NCBI RefSeq assembly: GCF_026340305.1
Contig: NZ_JAPEPI010000001.1
Span: forward strand, 2,604,001-2,668,000
DNA length: 64,000 bases
Direction: 5' to 3'
DNA from: Streptomyces sp. NBC_01381
Lineage (GTDB): Bacteria > Actinomycetota > Actinomycetes > Streptomycetales > Streptomycetaceae
How positions within the stretch are numbered: the stretch's first letter is position 1; each line of letters begins with the position of its first letter. The translations under genes were made by a program, and so were the position numbers. Below, piece by piece: positions 43,463-52,415 of this stretch. The notes beneath the pieces were generated by a model, which saw only the letters and a list, made by a program, of their open reading frames with translations, was not told the DNA's origin and made no database searches.

Positions 43463-45916
43463 ATGGCGGGAACACAGGGCCCCGGAGCCACCCGCGCCGA
43501 CCAGGCGCGCGAGGCGGCCGTCGAGACCGCGCTCGGCACGCTGGATCTGGACGCCAAGGCCCGGCTGCTCGGCGGCCGTGACATGTGGTCGCTGCACGCC
43601 CTGCCCGAGATCGGCCTTGAGCCCCTCGTGATGTCCGACGGCCCGATCGGCGTGCGCGGCATCCGCTGGACCGCCGACGACCCGTCCATCGCGCTGCCGT
43701 CCCCGACCGCGCTCGCCGCCACCTGGGACCAGGACCTGGCCCGCCGCGCCGGCACCCTGCTCGCCCAGGAGGCCCGCCGCAAGGGCGTCCACGTCCTCCT
43801 CGCGCCGACCGTCAACCTGCACCGCTCACCGCTCGGCGGCCGCCACTTCGAGGCGTACAGCGAGGACCCGTACCTGACAGGCGTCATCGGCACCGGCTAC
43901 GTCCAGGGCGTGCAGTCCGGCGGCGTCGGCACGACCGTCAAGCACTTCGTCGCCAACGACGCCGAGACCGACCGCTTCACGGTCGACAACGCGATCTCCG
44001 GGCGCGCCCTGCGCGAGCTGTACCTGGCCCCCTTCGAGGCGATCGTCGCCAACGCCCACCCCTGGGGCATCATGACCGCGTACAACCAGGTCAACGGCGC
44101 GACGATGACCGAGCACCGCTACCTGGTCAATGAAGTCCTGCGCGGCGAATGGGGCTTCGACGGCTACAACGTCTCCGACTGGATGGCCGCCCGCTCCACC
44201 AGCGGCGCCATCGACGGCGGTCTCGACGTCGCCATGCCGGGACCCCGGACCGTGTACGGCGATGCCCTCGCCGAGGCCGTGCGCGCGGGCGAGGTCAAGG
44301 AGTCGACGGTCGACGAAGCCGTCCGCAACGTCCTGCGCCTCGCCGCCCGCGTAGGCGTCCTCGAAGGCGCCGAGCCCGTCGTCGCCGATCTGCCCGCCGA
44401 GATCGACGGCGAGGCCCTCGCCCGCGAGATCGCCCGCCGCGCCTTCGTCCTCGTACGCAACGAGAACGGCGCGCTGCCCCTGGAGCGCACCGCGTCCGTC
44501 GCCCTCATCGGCGCCGCCGCACGCGACGCCCGCGTCCTGGGCGGCGGCTCCGCGACCGTCTTCCCCGCGAGGGTCGTCTCGCCGCTCGACGGTCTGACCG
44601 CGGCGCTCGGTGCCGATGCGGTGACGTACGCCGTCGGCGCCGACCCGAGCGACGAACTCGCCCCCGCCGACAAGGGGTTCGCGCTGCGCGCCATCTGCCG
44701 GGACGCGGCCGGCAACGTCCTGGGCGAGGGCAGCCTGCCCTCCGGGCAGGTCCAGTGGATCGGCGACGATCTGCCCGACGGCGTCACCCACGAGACGATG
44801 GCGAGCATCGAGGTCGTCGGCACGTTCACGCCGCGCGAGAGCGGCGACCACTCCTTCGGGACGCGCGGGCTCGGCGCCTTCAGGCTCACCGTCGCCGGCG
44901 AAGTCGTCTTCGACGGGGAGCAGGTGATGGGGGCCGAATCCGACCCCTTCGAGGCGTTCTTCGGCTCACCGGTCGAGCGCGCCAAGGTGAACCTGACGGC
45001 CGGTGAGACGGTCGAGGTCTCCCTCCACCACGGCCTCGACAAGGGGTACGCCCCGCCGCTGCCCGGCGTCGTGTTCTCCTTCGTCCACCTCGGGCCGCGG
45101 CGCGACCCCGACGAGCTGATCGCCGAGGCGGTCGAGGCCGCCCGGGGCGCCGACACGGCGGTCGTGGTCGTCGCCACCACCGAGCGGGTCGAGTCCGAGG
45201 GCTTCGACCGGCAGGACCTGCGGCTGCCGGGCCGCCAGGACGACCTGGTGCGGGCCGTGGCCGCGGCGAACCCGCGGACGGTCGTGGTCGTCAACTCCGG
45301 CTCCCCGGTGGAACTTCCGTGGCGCGACGAGGTCGCCGCCGTCCTCCTCGGCTGGTTCCCCGGACAGGAGGGCGGCGCCGCGCTCGCGGACGTCCTCACC
45401 GGCGACGAGGAGCCGGGCGGCCGCCTCCCCACGACATGGGGCACCCTCACGGACGCACCGGTCACCGCGGTGACCCCGGCCGACGGCCAACTCGCCTACT
45501 CCGAGGGCGTGTTCATCGGCTACCGCGCCTGGGAGAAGGAGGGCAGGACCCCTTCGTACGCCTTCGGCCACGGCCTCGGCTACACCGACTGGACGTACGA
45601 GTCGCTCACCGTGGAGGGCGCGACGGCCACGGTCCGCGTCCGCAACTCCGGCCAGCGCGCGGGCCGCGAGGTCGTCCAGGTCTATCTCGCACCGGCCACG
45701 CACGACGGCGACCGCCCGGTCCGCTGGCTCGCCGGGTTCGCGGGCGTCGAAGCCGCGCCCGGAGAAAGCGTGGAGGTGCGGGTCGACATCCCGCCCCGCT
45801 CCTTCGAGATCTGGGACGAGGCCGCCAACTCCTGGGCACGCCAGGGTGGTTCGTACGAAGTGCAGGCGGGCCGCTCGATCGCCGACCGCCGCCTGAGCGA
45901 GTTGATCATCGTGTGA
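43463..45916 (+). CDS. Glycoside hydrolase family 3 beta-glucosidase with PA14 domain
   Basis: This 817-residue enzyme is without a signal peptide, so it is probably intracellular. The GH3 N-domain has LVMSDGPIGVRG, GTTVKHFVANDAETDR and the nucleophile Asp239 in YNVSDWMAARS. The second domain carries a candidate acid/base Glu in TERVESEGFDRQDLRLPG. A PA14 insertion (around 430-540) and a C-terminal fibronectin-type III-like domain complete the usual architecture. GAGGAGG precedes the ATG. It likely hydrolyses imported beta-linked oligosaccharides or glycosides. Confidence 0.94.
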   Translation: MAGTQGPGATRADQAREAAVETALGTLDLDAKARLLGGRDMWSLHALPEIGLEPLVMSDGPIGVRGIRWTADDPSIALPSPTALAATWDQDLARRAGTLLAQEARRKGVHVLLAPTVNLHRSPLGGRHFEAYSEDPYLTGVIGTGYVQGVQSGGVGTTVKHFVANDAETDRFTVDNAISGRALRELYLAPFEAIVANAHPWGIMTAYNQVNGATMTEHRYLVNEVLRGEWGFDGYNVSDWMAARSTSGAIDGGLDVAMPGPRTVYGDALAEAVRAGEVKESTVDEAVRNVLRLAARVGVLEGAEPVVADLPAEIDGEALAREIARRAFVLVRNENGALPLERTASVALIGAAARDARVLGGGSATVFPARVVSPLDGLTAALGADAVTYAVGADPSDELAPADKGFALRAICRDAAGNVLGEGSLPSGQVQWIGDDLPDGVTHETMASIEVVGTFTPRESGDHSFGTRGLGAFRLTVAGEVVFDGEQVMGAESDPFEAFFGSPVERAKVNLTAGETVEVSLHHGLDKGYAPPLPGVVFSFVHLGPRRDPDELIAEAVEAARGADTAVVVVATTERVESEGFDRQDLRLPGRQDDLVRAVAAANPRTVVVVNSGSPVELPWRDEVAAVLLGWFPGQEGGAALADVLTGDEEPGGRLPTTWGTLTDAPVTAVTPADGQLAYSEGVFIGYRAWEKEGRTPSYAFGHGLGYTDWTYESLTVEGATATVRVRNSGQRAGREVVQVYLAPATHDGDRPVRWLAGFAGVEAAPGESVEVRVDIPPRSFEIWDEAANSWARQGGSYEVQAGRSIADRRLSELIIV

Positions 45917-46030
45917 CGGTTCGGCGGTGGATCGGTGCGGGCCCCGGGGCGGTACCCCCGGAGCCCGTGGCGTGCGGGGCGGCTGTGGCAGACTCGCGGG
46001 CCGACAACAGCACGTTCGGGGGAGAAACAC

Positions 46031-46897
46031 ATGTACCCAGGTCAGCAGGGTCAGCCATACCCGCCTCAGCCCTATCCGCCCCAGCAGGGCCAGCCGTACC
46101 CGCCCCAGCAGCAATATCAGCAGTTCCCGCCCCAGCAGCAGTACCAGCAGTTCCCGCCGCAGCAGCAGTATCAGCAGCACCCGCCCCAGCAGGGCCAACA
46201 AGCCGTGGGCGACGGCATGATGGCGCCCGCGCCCGGTCTCAGCCCCGAGCAGCGCGACCTGGTCCTGCGCATCCAGAACACCACGAAGGTGTTCGTGCTC
46301 GGGCTCTTCGTCGGCATCCCGGCCACCTTCGGCGGCGCCCACTTCGGCATCACCGAGAAGCCGCTGGGCTTCGCGGCCGTGCCCGTCGGCATCGTCGGCT
46401 TCGTGGTCGGCGTCATCTCGTTCCTCAAGATGAACGCCATGAAGCGGCAGCTCCGTTCGATCACCGCGGACGCCTGGCGCTCCCCGGTCGCCCACCTCCA
46501 GAGCGCCCGCAAGGCGGCCACGCTCGCGGCGTATCTCAACGGCCTGCTAGCCCTGCTCTCGCTGGCCGTCGCCGTGTTCCTGCTCATCGCGGGCGCCGGC
46601 TGGGGCGCATACGGCAACTCGTTCGGCTTCGGCGCCCTGATGCTCGGCGCGGCCATCCCGCTCGGCCAGGCACTCGCCGCCGCGTCCACCATCCCGCAGC
46701 TCCTGCGGGTGATCCCCGCGGGAGCCAGGGTCGGCCAGTCGCTCTACTCGGTGCTGCTGCTCCTCGGCATCATCGTCACCTTCCGCGGCAGCGGCTGGGA
46801 CACCAAGGCCATCGCGGCGGTCTTCACGCTGATCTGCCTGGGCGCCGTGACGCTGCTCGCCAAGGCGGGCAGGACGATGCGCGGCGAGAGCGGCTGA
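46031..46897 (+). CDS. Multispan membrane protein with Pro/Gln-rich repeats
   Basis: This 288-residue protein has an N-terminal 60 residues made of Pro/Gln/Tyr repeats; QQYQQFPPQ occurs in near-perfect tandem copies. About six membrane helices follow (VFVLGLFVGIPATF, FAAVPVGIVGFVVGVISFL, LLALLSLAVAVFLLIAGAGW and others). The disordered tail probably faces the cytoplasm. GGGGGAG is placed well before ATG 46031. No known transporter motif is visible; function unknown. Confidence 0.8.
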   Translation: MYPGQQGQPYPPQPYPPQQGQPYPPQQQYQQFPPQQQYQQFPPQQQYQQHPPQQGQQAVGDGMMAPAPGLSPEQRDLVLRIQNTTKVFVLGLFVGIPATFGGAHFGITEKPLGFAAVPVGIVGFVVGVISFLKMNAMKRQLRSITADAWRSPVAHLQSARKAATLAAYLNGLLALLSLAVAVFLLIAGAGWGAYGNSFGFGALMLGAAIPLGQALAAASTIPQLLRVIPAGARVGQSLYSVLLLLGIIVTFRGSGWDTKAIAAVFTLICLGAVTLLAKAGRTMRGESG

Positions 46898-46925
46898 GAA
46901 GTCTCTCGGCGCATCAAGATCCCGC

Positions 46926-47912
46926 TCAGCGCACCGAGAACCCGTACACCGTCTCCGACTCGTACACCCCACCCGGCCGCAGCACCGTGCTCGGAAACTC
47001 CGGCCGGTTGGGGGAATCGGGGAAGTGCTGTGTCTCCAGGGCGATCCCGTCCCCCGGCGCGAACGGCAGCCCCGCGTCGAAGTGGTCCGCCGTGTAGAGC
47101 TGAAGGCCCGGCTCCGTCGTCGCCACGGTCAGCACACGCCCCGACGCCGGATCGCTCAGCTCCGCCGCCTCGACCGGCTCCGCGGTGACCCCCTTGTCCA
47201 GCACGAAGTTGTGGTCGAAGCCGGCCCCGGCCTTCCGCGCCGCCCGGAAGTCGAACCGCGTCCCGTCGACCTCCTCGTACGCCCCCGTGGGAATCTGCGC
47301 CCGGTCCGTCGGCGTGATGCGCGCCGCCGCGATCCGCACCTCGTGCCCGCCTGCGCCACCGCTGCCGGCCCCGGCCAGATTCCAGTACGTGTGGTTGGTG
47401 AGGTTCACGACCGTCGCCGCGTCCGTCGTCGCGCGATAGGCGATCCGCAGCCCGCCCGCCTCGTCCAGCGTGTACGTCACCGAGACCGCGAGCCGCCCCG
47501 GATACCCCTCCTCGCCGTCGGGACTCACCCGGGAGAGCCGCACCCCGTGCTCGACCTCCGCCGCCTCCCACACCCGCTTGTCGAACCCGGCGTCCCCGCC
47601 GTGCAGCGCGTTGGCCCCGTTGTTCCGCGCCAGGCGGTACGTACGGCCGTCGAGTTCGAAGGAACCCCCGGCGATCCGGTTCGCGTACCTGCCGACCAGT
47701 GCGCCGAAGTAGGGGCCGGGATGGTCGACGTACCCCTGAAGATCGTCGAACCCGAGCGCCACCGCCCCGCTCCGCCCCGACCGGTCCGGAACTTCCGCCG
47801 ACTGGATGATCCCGCCGTACGTCAGGACACGTACCCGCACCCCGCCCCTTTCCAGGGTCCAGCGTTGGACGGGCGTGCCGTCGGGGAGCGTCCCGAAGAG
47901 TTCGCTGCGCAT
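46926..47912 (-). CDS. Aldose 1-epimerase (mutarotase)
   Basis: This 328-residue cytoplasmic enzyme interconverts alpha and beta anomers of aldoses. Family motifs are GRYANRIAGGSF, NGANALHGG (substrate His), VNLTNHTYWNLAG (catalytic His) and the C-terminal PNRPEFPSTVLRPGGVYES. It is convergent with the membrane-protein gene, with 28 bp between the stops, and lies 30 bp downstream of the SGNH lipoprotein gene in the same direction, possibly as its second gene. Confidence 0.93.
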   Translation of the reverse strand: MRSELFGTLPDGTPVQRWTLERGGVRVRVLTYGGIIQSAEVPDRSGRSGAVALGFDDLQGYVDHPGPYFGALVGRYANRIAGGSFELDGRTYRLARNNGANALHGGDAGFDKRVWEAAEVEHGVRLSRVSPDGEEGYPGRLAVSVTYTLDEAGGLRIAYRATTDAATVVNLTNHTYWNLAGAGSGGAGGHEVRIAAARITPTDRAQIPTGAYEEVDGTRFDFRAARKAGAGFDHNFVLDKGVTAEPVEAAELSDPASGRVLTVATTEPGLQLYTADHFDAGLPFAPGDGIALETQHFPDSPNRPEFPSTVLRPGGVYESETVYGFSVR

Positions 47913-47942
47913 GATCGCGACCCTACGCCGGGCCGCGCGGCC

Positions 47943-48878
47943 TCACCCGGCCGGATCCTTGGCGGGGTTCTTGGCCGGATTCTTGGCCTTCACCTGCCGG
48001 TAGGCCATCTCCGCGAGCCGCGACTGCCCGTCCTTGCTGGGGTGGAACCAGTCCCAGTGGCTCAACTGGTCGCCGTCGAAGCGGAAGTCGAAGACCGCCC
48101 CGCCGTCGTACCGGCAGCGCAGATCCTTCGCGCACACGTCCTTGAGCACGTCGTTGTACGCGACCACGCGGTCCTGCACCGTGTCCCTGCGCTGCGTCGC
48201 CTTCGCGTCCACCGCGTCCGGATCCGCCAGCATCGAGGAGCAGATGCCCAGCTTCCACACCTGCTTGCCCAGCGGGTTGGTCCGCCCCTGCGACCAGAGC
48301 CGCTTCAGATCCGGCACGGAGGCGACGTACACCTGAGTCTTCGGCAGCTCGCGCCGCAGCGTACGCATCGCCTCCTCGAAGTCGGCGCGGAAATCGGCGA
48401 CCGGCGTCATCGCCTCCGCCGACGTGCGGCAGGCGTCGTTCGCGCCCGCCATCACCGTGATCAGCTCGGGGCGCTCGGCCGCGGCCTCCTCCAGCTGCCC
48501 GGGCACGTCCGCCATCCGGGCGCCCGTCTTCGCGTGGTTCCAGCTGTGTTCGGCGGCCCGGTCCTTCCCGAGCAGCCGGGTCGCCAGGCTCTGCACCTCG
48601 GAGTCCGTGCCGGTCGCCCAGGAGGCCTCGGGGCAGTCGGAGAGCACCGAGCAGGCGTCGAAGCCGCGGGTGATGGAGTCGCCGACCGCGGCGATGGAGC
48701 GCGGCGTCGAGTCCCAGGTGGGGGTCGGCTTGGGCTTCGGCTTCTTGTGCGCCGACGGGCCGTTGGGGGCGGGAGACGCGCCGCCCTGGGCGTCGCACGC
48801 GGTCAGGGCGGCGGCGCCGAGAAGAACCGCCGTCGCGGTGGCGACGGCGGCACGTGAGCGGTGCCTTCGGTTCCGCAT
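47943..48878 (-). CDS. SGNH/GDSL-family secreted lipoprotein hydrolase
   Basis: This 311-residue protein has a lipobox (AAALTACDA) and then a Lys/Pro linker (KKPKPKPTPTW). The SGNH blocks are AVGDSITRGF with the nucleophile Ser, MAGANDACR with the Asn, and DWFHPSKDGQ with the Asp/His pair. The C-terminal end carries a short KNPAKNPAKDPAG repeat. It would act as an esterase or lipase outside the membrane. ATG 48878 opens the signal peptide; upstream in-frame codons run through promoter sequence. Confidence 0.9.
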   Translation of the reverse strand: MRNRRHRSRAAVATATAVLLGAAALTACDAQGGASPAPNGPSAHKKPKPKPTPTWDSTPRSIAAVGDSITRGFDACSVLSDCPEASWATGTDSEVQSLATRLLGKDRAAEHSWNHAKTGARMADVPGQLEEAAAERPELITVMAGANDACRTSAEAMTPVADFRADFEEAMRTLRRELPKTQVYVASVPDLKRLWSQGRTNPLGKQVWKLGICSSMLADPDAVDAKATQRRDTVQDRVVAYNDVLKDVCAKDLRCRYDGGAVFDFRFDGDQLSHWDWFHPSKDGQSRLAEMAYRQVKAKNPAKNPAKDPAG

Positions 48879-49177
48879 CCCCAGGTCCCCTCTGTCGTCG
48901 GCGTATCTGTGGTCCGCGTACGCGAACTGAGCGATATGGCGCCCCGTCGGGTGAATGGTGGGCGATTCCTGGCTTTGGGACCGACGGTACGTCACACTCC
49001 TTGCGCCGCCGCACGGTAGCCTCGCCACCCAGTGGCACCCTCTTCTCGCGGTTCCGCTAAATTACATCACGTCACATCTGTCCCGTTTTCGGGAGTTTCT
49101 CGAATTCAGGGAACAACGCTCGGCACGGGCGCGAGGCCGCTGGGGAAGGCGAACCTCGACCCACACTGGAGGTCCCG
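48879..49177. other. Divergent promoter region, SGNH gene and DUF3145 gene
   Basis: This is 299 bp with no convincing ORF. It contains TAGCCT at 49017-49022 (a possible -10 for the rightward gene), a short CCCG-TTTT-CGGG dyad near 49083 and an AT-richer patch (TAAATTACATCACGTCACAT) near 49055. Nothing further can be assigned. Confidence 0.4.
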
Positions 49178-49672
49178 GTGACGACACGTGGAGTTCTGTA
49201 CGTGCACTCCGCGCCCCGCGCGCTGTGTCCGCACGTCGAATGGGCAGTCGCGGGCGTGCTCGGCGCGCGCGTCAACCTCGACTGGATCCGGCAGCCCGCG
49301 GCGCCCGGCAGCTGGAGATCCGAGTTCTCCTGGCGGGGCTCGGTGGGCACCGCGTCCAAACTGGCGTCCGCGCTGCGCGGCTGGGATCTGCTGCGCTTCG
49401 AGGTCACGTCCGAGCCGTGCGCCACGGCCGAGGGCGAGCGCTACAGCGCCACACCCGAGCTGGGCATCTTCCACGCCGTCACCGGCATTCACGGCGACAT
49501 CCTGATCCCGGAGGACCGGCTGCGCGCCGCCCTGGCCCGCTCCCAGCAGGGCGAGAGCGACCTGGAGGCCGAACTCGCCAAGCTCCTCGGCAAACCCTGG
49601 GACGACGAGCTCGAGCCCTTCCGGTACGCGGGCGAGGGCGCGCCGGTGCGGTGGCTGCACCAGGTGGTCTGA
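49178..49672 (+). CDS. DUF3145 domain-containing protein
   Basis: This 164-residue soluble protein starts at GTG 49178, seven bases after GGAGG. The N terminus (TTRGVLYVHSAPRALCPHVE) and the LNLDWIRQPAAPGSWRSEF-like region are those of DUF3145, an actinobacteria-specific family usually found beside fabF, as here. Function unknown. The location and the convergent arrangement suggest a conserved chromosomal neighbourhood rather than a proven role in fatty-acid synthesis. Confidence 0.9.
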   Translation: MTTRGVLYVHSAPRALCPHVEWAVAGVLGARVNLDWIRQPAAPGSWRSEFSWRGSVGTASKLASALRGWDLLRFEVTSEPCATAEGERYSATPELGIFHAVTGIHGDILIPEDRLRAALARSQQGESDLEAELAKLLGKPWDDELEPFRYAGEGAPVRWLHQVV

Positions 49673-49682
49673 CGCGTGGTCT

Positions 49683-49736
49683 GACGCGTACGAAAAGGGC
49701 CCCCACCGATCGGTGGGGGCCCTTTTCGTACGCGTC
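49683..49736. terminator. 54-bp perfect palindrome terminating two convergent genes
   Basis: The 27-base arms are perfectly complementary with no loop, centred between 49709 and 49710. The core reads AAAAGGGCCCCCACCGATCG then the mirror GGTGGGGGCCCTTTT. It carries an A-run and a T-run symmetrically, so it is a bidirectional intrinsic terminator for the DUF3145 gene and fabF. Its right end is 6 bp from the fabF stop. Confidence 0.9.
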
Positions 49737-49741
49737 CTGGG

Positions 49742-51004
49742 TCAGACCGTCCTGAACGCGAGCACCACGTTGTGGCCGCCGAAGCCGAACGAGTCGTTCA
49801 GCGCCGCGATCCGGCCCTCGGGCAGCTTGCGCGGCCCGCCGCGGACGATGTCCGCGTCGACCTCGGGGTCGAGGTTCTCGAGGTTGATCGTCGGCGGGGC
49901 GACGCGGTTGGTCAGCGCGAGGACCGTGGCCACGGTCTCCACGCCGCCCGCGCCACCGAGCAGGTGACCGGTCATCGACTTCGTGCTGGTGACCGCCATG
50001 TGGTCGACGTCGTGACCGAAGGCCTTGCGCAGCGCCTTGATCTCGGCGACATCGCCCTGCGGGGTCGAGGTCGCGTGCGCGTTCACGTGCATGATCTCGG
50101 CGGGCTTCAGGTCGGTGTTGTCGACCAGGTTCTGCAGCGCCGCCGCGATGCCGTTGCCGGACGGCTCGGGCTGCGTGATGTGGTGGGCGTCGGCCGAGAT
50201 GCCCTGGCCGACGGCCTCGACGTAGATCCGCGCGCCGCGGGCCTTGGCGTGCTCCTCGGACTCCAGGACGATCACGCCGGCGCCCTCGCCGAGCACGAAG
50301 CCGTTGCGGTCGGCGTCGTAGGGGCGCGAGGCGCCCGCCGGGTCGTCGTTGTTCTTGGACATCGCCATCATGTTGCCGAACGCCACGATCGGCAGCGGGT
50401 GGATCGCCGCCTCCGTGCCGCCCGCGACGACGACGTCGGCACGGCCGGTGCGGATCATCTCGATCGCGTAGCCGATGGCCTCCGCGCCCGACGCGCACGC
50501 CGACACGGGGGTGTGGACACCGGCGTGGGCGCCCAGCTCGATGCCGACGTTGGCCGACGGGGAGTTGGGCATCAGCATCGGCACGGTGTGCGGGGAGACG
50601 CGGCGTACGCCCTTCTCCTTGAGCACGTCGTACTGGTCGAGCAGGGTGGTCACGCCGCCGATGCCGGAGGCGATGACCGCGCCGAGGCGGTCGGGGTCGA
50701 CGCTCTTGTCCTCGCCGGCCTTGTCGGTGTAGCCGGCGTCCGCCCAGGCCTCCTTGGCCGCGATCAGCGCGAACTGCGCCGAGCGGTCCAGCTTCCTGGC
50801 CTGCGGACGCGGGATGATCTCGCCGGGCTCGACGGCGATCTGGCCGGCGATACGGACGGGCAGCTCGGCCGCCCAGTCCTGCTCGATCAGGCTCACACCC
50901 GAACGGCCCGCGAGCAGACCTTCCCAGGTCGAAGCTGCGTCGCCACCCAGCGGTGTGGTTGCGCCGATACCGGTGACGACCACGGTGCGATTGGTCGAGT
51001 TCAC
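49742..51004 (-). CDS. fabF: Beta-ketoacyl-ACP synthase II
   Basis: This 420-residue condensing enzyme carries out the elongation step of type II fatty-acid synthesis. The nucleophile Cys lies in VSACASGAEAIGYA. The two catalytic His are in VNAHATSTPQGD and KSMTGHLLGGAGG. The start is placed at GTG 51004, eight bases after GGAG, which removes five residues from the longest frame and leaves the usual NSTNRTVVVTG beginning. It is the last gene of the fabD-fabH-acpP-fabF operon. Confidence 0.96.
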   Translation of the reverse strand: MNSTNRTVVVTGIGATTPLGGDAASTWEGLLAGRSGVSLIEQDWAAELPVRIAGQIAVEPGEIIPRPQARKLDRSAQFALIAAKEAWADAGYTDKAGEDKSVDPDRLGAVIASGIGGVTTLLDQYDVLKEKGVRRVSPHTVPMLMPNSPSANVGIELGAHAGVHTPVSACASGAEAIGYAIEMIRTGRADVVVAGGTEAAIHPLPIVAFGNMMAMSKNNDDPAGASRPYDADRNGFVLGEGAGVIVLESEEHAKARGARIYVEAVGQGISADAHHITQPEPSGNGIAAALQNLVDNTDLKPAEIMHVNAHATSTPQGDVAEIKALRKAFGHDVDHMAVTSTKSMTGHLLGGAGGVETVATVLALTNRVAPPTINLENLDPEVDADIVRGGPRKLPEGRIAALNDSFGFGGHNVVLAFRTV

Positions 51005-51074
51005 AGGAAAATTCTCCACGGTGTTGAGGGGATCAGCGGCGCCACCGCCGGGTGGCGACAGCAGTGCGGCCTGA

Positions 51075-51323
51075 TCAGGCCTGGTGCTCGACGATGTACT
51101 TGGTGGCGTCGCCGACCGTCTTGAGGTTCTTGACGTCGTCGTCGGGGATCTTGACGTCGAAGCGCTCTTCGGCGGCGACGACGACCTCGACCATGGACAG
51201 CGAGTCGACGTCCAGGTCGTCGGTGAAGGACTTGTCCAGCTGGACGTCCTCGACCGGGATGCCGGCGATCTCGTTCACGATCTCGGCGAGACCGGCGACG
51301 ATCTCTTCCTGAGTGGCGGCCAT
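51075..51323 (-). CDS. acpP: Acyl carrier protein of fatty-acid synthesis
   Basis: This 82-residue acidic helical protein has the phosphopantetheine attachment serine in DLDVDSLSMVEVV (DSL motif). It carries acyl chains among FabD, FabH and FabF. ATG 51323 opens the typical AATQEEIVAGLAEIVNEIAG helix. It lies between fabH (73 bp) and fabF (70 bp), the standard Streptomyces order. Confidence 0.97.
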   Translation of the reverse strand: MAATQEEIVAGLAEIVNEIAGIPVEDVQLDKSFTDDLDVDSLSMVEVVVAAEERFDVKIPDDDVKNLKTVGDATKYIVEHQA

Positions 51324-51396
51324 GTTGGCGCTCCTTCTTATGTATCCAGAGGGTGTGGCGGCTTCCGAACCGGACCGGATGATCCGGACGAGATGC

Positions 51397-52398
51397 CTAG
51401 GGGAGGGTAACGACCGTGGCGGCGTACACGAGACCCGCCCCGAAGCCGATGACGAGCGCGGTGTCGCCGCTCTTCGCCTCGCCGGTCGCCAGAAGCCGCT
51501 CCATCGCGAGCGGAATCGAGGCGGCCGACGTGTTGCCGGTGGTCTCCACGTCACGGGCGACCGTGACGTGCTCCGGCAGTTTCAGGGTCTTCACCATCGA
51601 GTCGATGATCCGCATGTTGGCCTGGTGCGGGATGAAGACGTCCAGGTCGTCCGGGCTCAGGCCGGCGGCGTCCAGCGCCTCCTTGGCGACCTTCGCCATC
51701 TCGAACACGGCCCAGCGGAAGACCGCCTGGCCCTCCTGCGTGATGGCAGGGAACTTGTCGGGCGCGCCCTTGCGGTACGCGTCCCAGGACTCGGTCTGCT
51801 TGATCGTCTCGGACTTGTCGCCCTCCGAGCCCCAGACCGTCGGGCCGATCTTCGGCACGTCGGACGGGCCCACGATCACGGCGCCCGCGCCGTCACCGAA
51901 CAGGAAGGCCGTCGCGCGGTCCTCCAGGTCGGTGAGGTCGCTCAGCCGCTCCACGCCGATGACCAGGACGTACTCGGCGGAACCCTCGACGACCATGCCC
52001 TTGGCGAGGGTGAGGCCGTAGCCGAAGCCCGCGCAGCCCGCGGAGATGTCGAACGCGGCGGGCTTGCCCGCGCCGATCTTGTCCGCGATCTCGGTGGCGA
52101 TGGCCGGGGTCTGCTTGAAGTGCGAGACGGTCGAGACGATCACGCCGCCGATCTGCTCGGGCGTGATGCCCGCGTCGGCGATCGCCTTGCCCGAGGCCTC
52201 GATGGACATCGCGGCCACGGTCTCCTCGTCGGAGGCCCAGTGGCGGGTCGCGATGCCGGAGCGGGAGCGGATCCACTCGTCGGACGAGTCGATCGTCTCG
52301 AGGATCACCTCGTTGGGCACGACACGCGTGGGCCGGTAGCCGCCGACGCCCATGATGCGCGCGTAAGGGGCTCCCTTACTGGGCTTGATCTTCGACAT
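51397..52398 (-). CDS. fabH: 3-oxoacyl-ACP synthase III
   Basis: This 333-residue enzyme primes fatty-acid synthesis from acyl-CoA and malonyl-ACP. The catalytic Cys is in ISAGCAGFGYGL, the His in IPHQANMRII and the Asn in TTGNTSAASIPLA. ATG 52398 has GGAGAG a few bases upstream and lies 17 bp after the fabD stop. In Streptomyces this enzyme selects branched-chain starter units. Confidence 0.96.
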   Translation of the reverse strand: MSKIKPSKGAPYARIMGVGGYRPTRVVPNEVILETIDSSDEWIRSRSGIATRHWASDEETVAAMSIEASGKAIADAGITPEQIGGVIVSTVSHFKQTPAIATEIADKIGAGKPAAFDISAGCAGFGYGLTLAKGMVVEGSAEYVLVIGVERLSDLTDLEDRATAFLFGDGAGAVIVGPSDVPKIGPTVWGSEGDKSETIKQTESWDAYRKGAPDKFPAITQEGQAVFRWAVFEMAKVAKEALDAAGLSPDDLDVFIPHQANMRIIDSMVKTLKLPEHVTVARDVETTGNTSAASIPLAMERLLATGEAKSGDTALVIGFGAGLVYAATVVTLP

Positions 52399-52415
52399 GC
52401 TCTCCAGGCTCCTTC

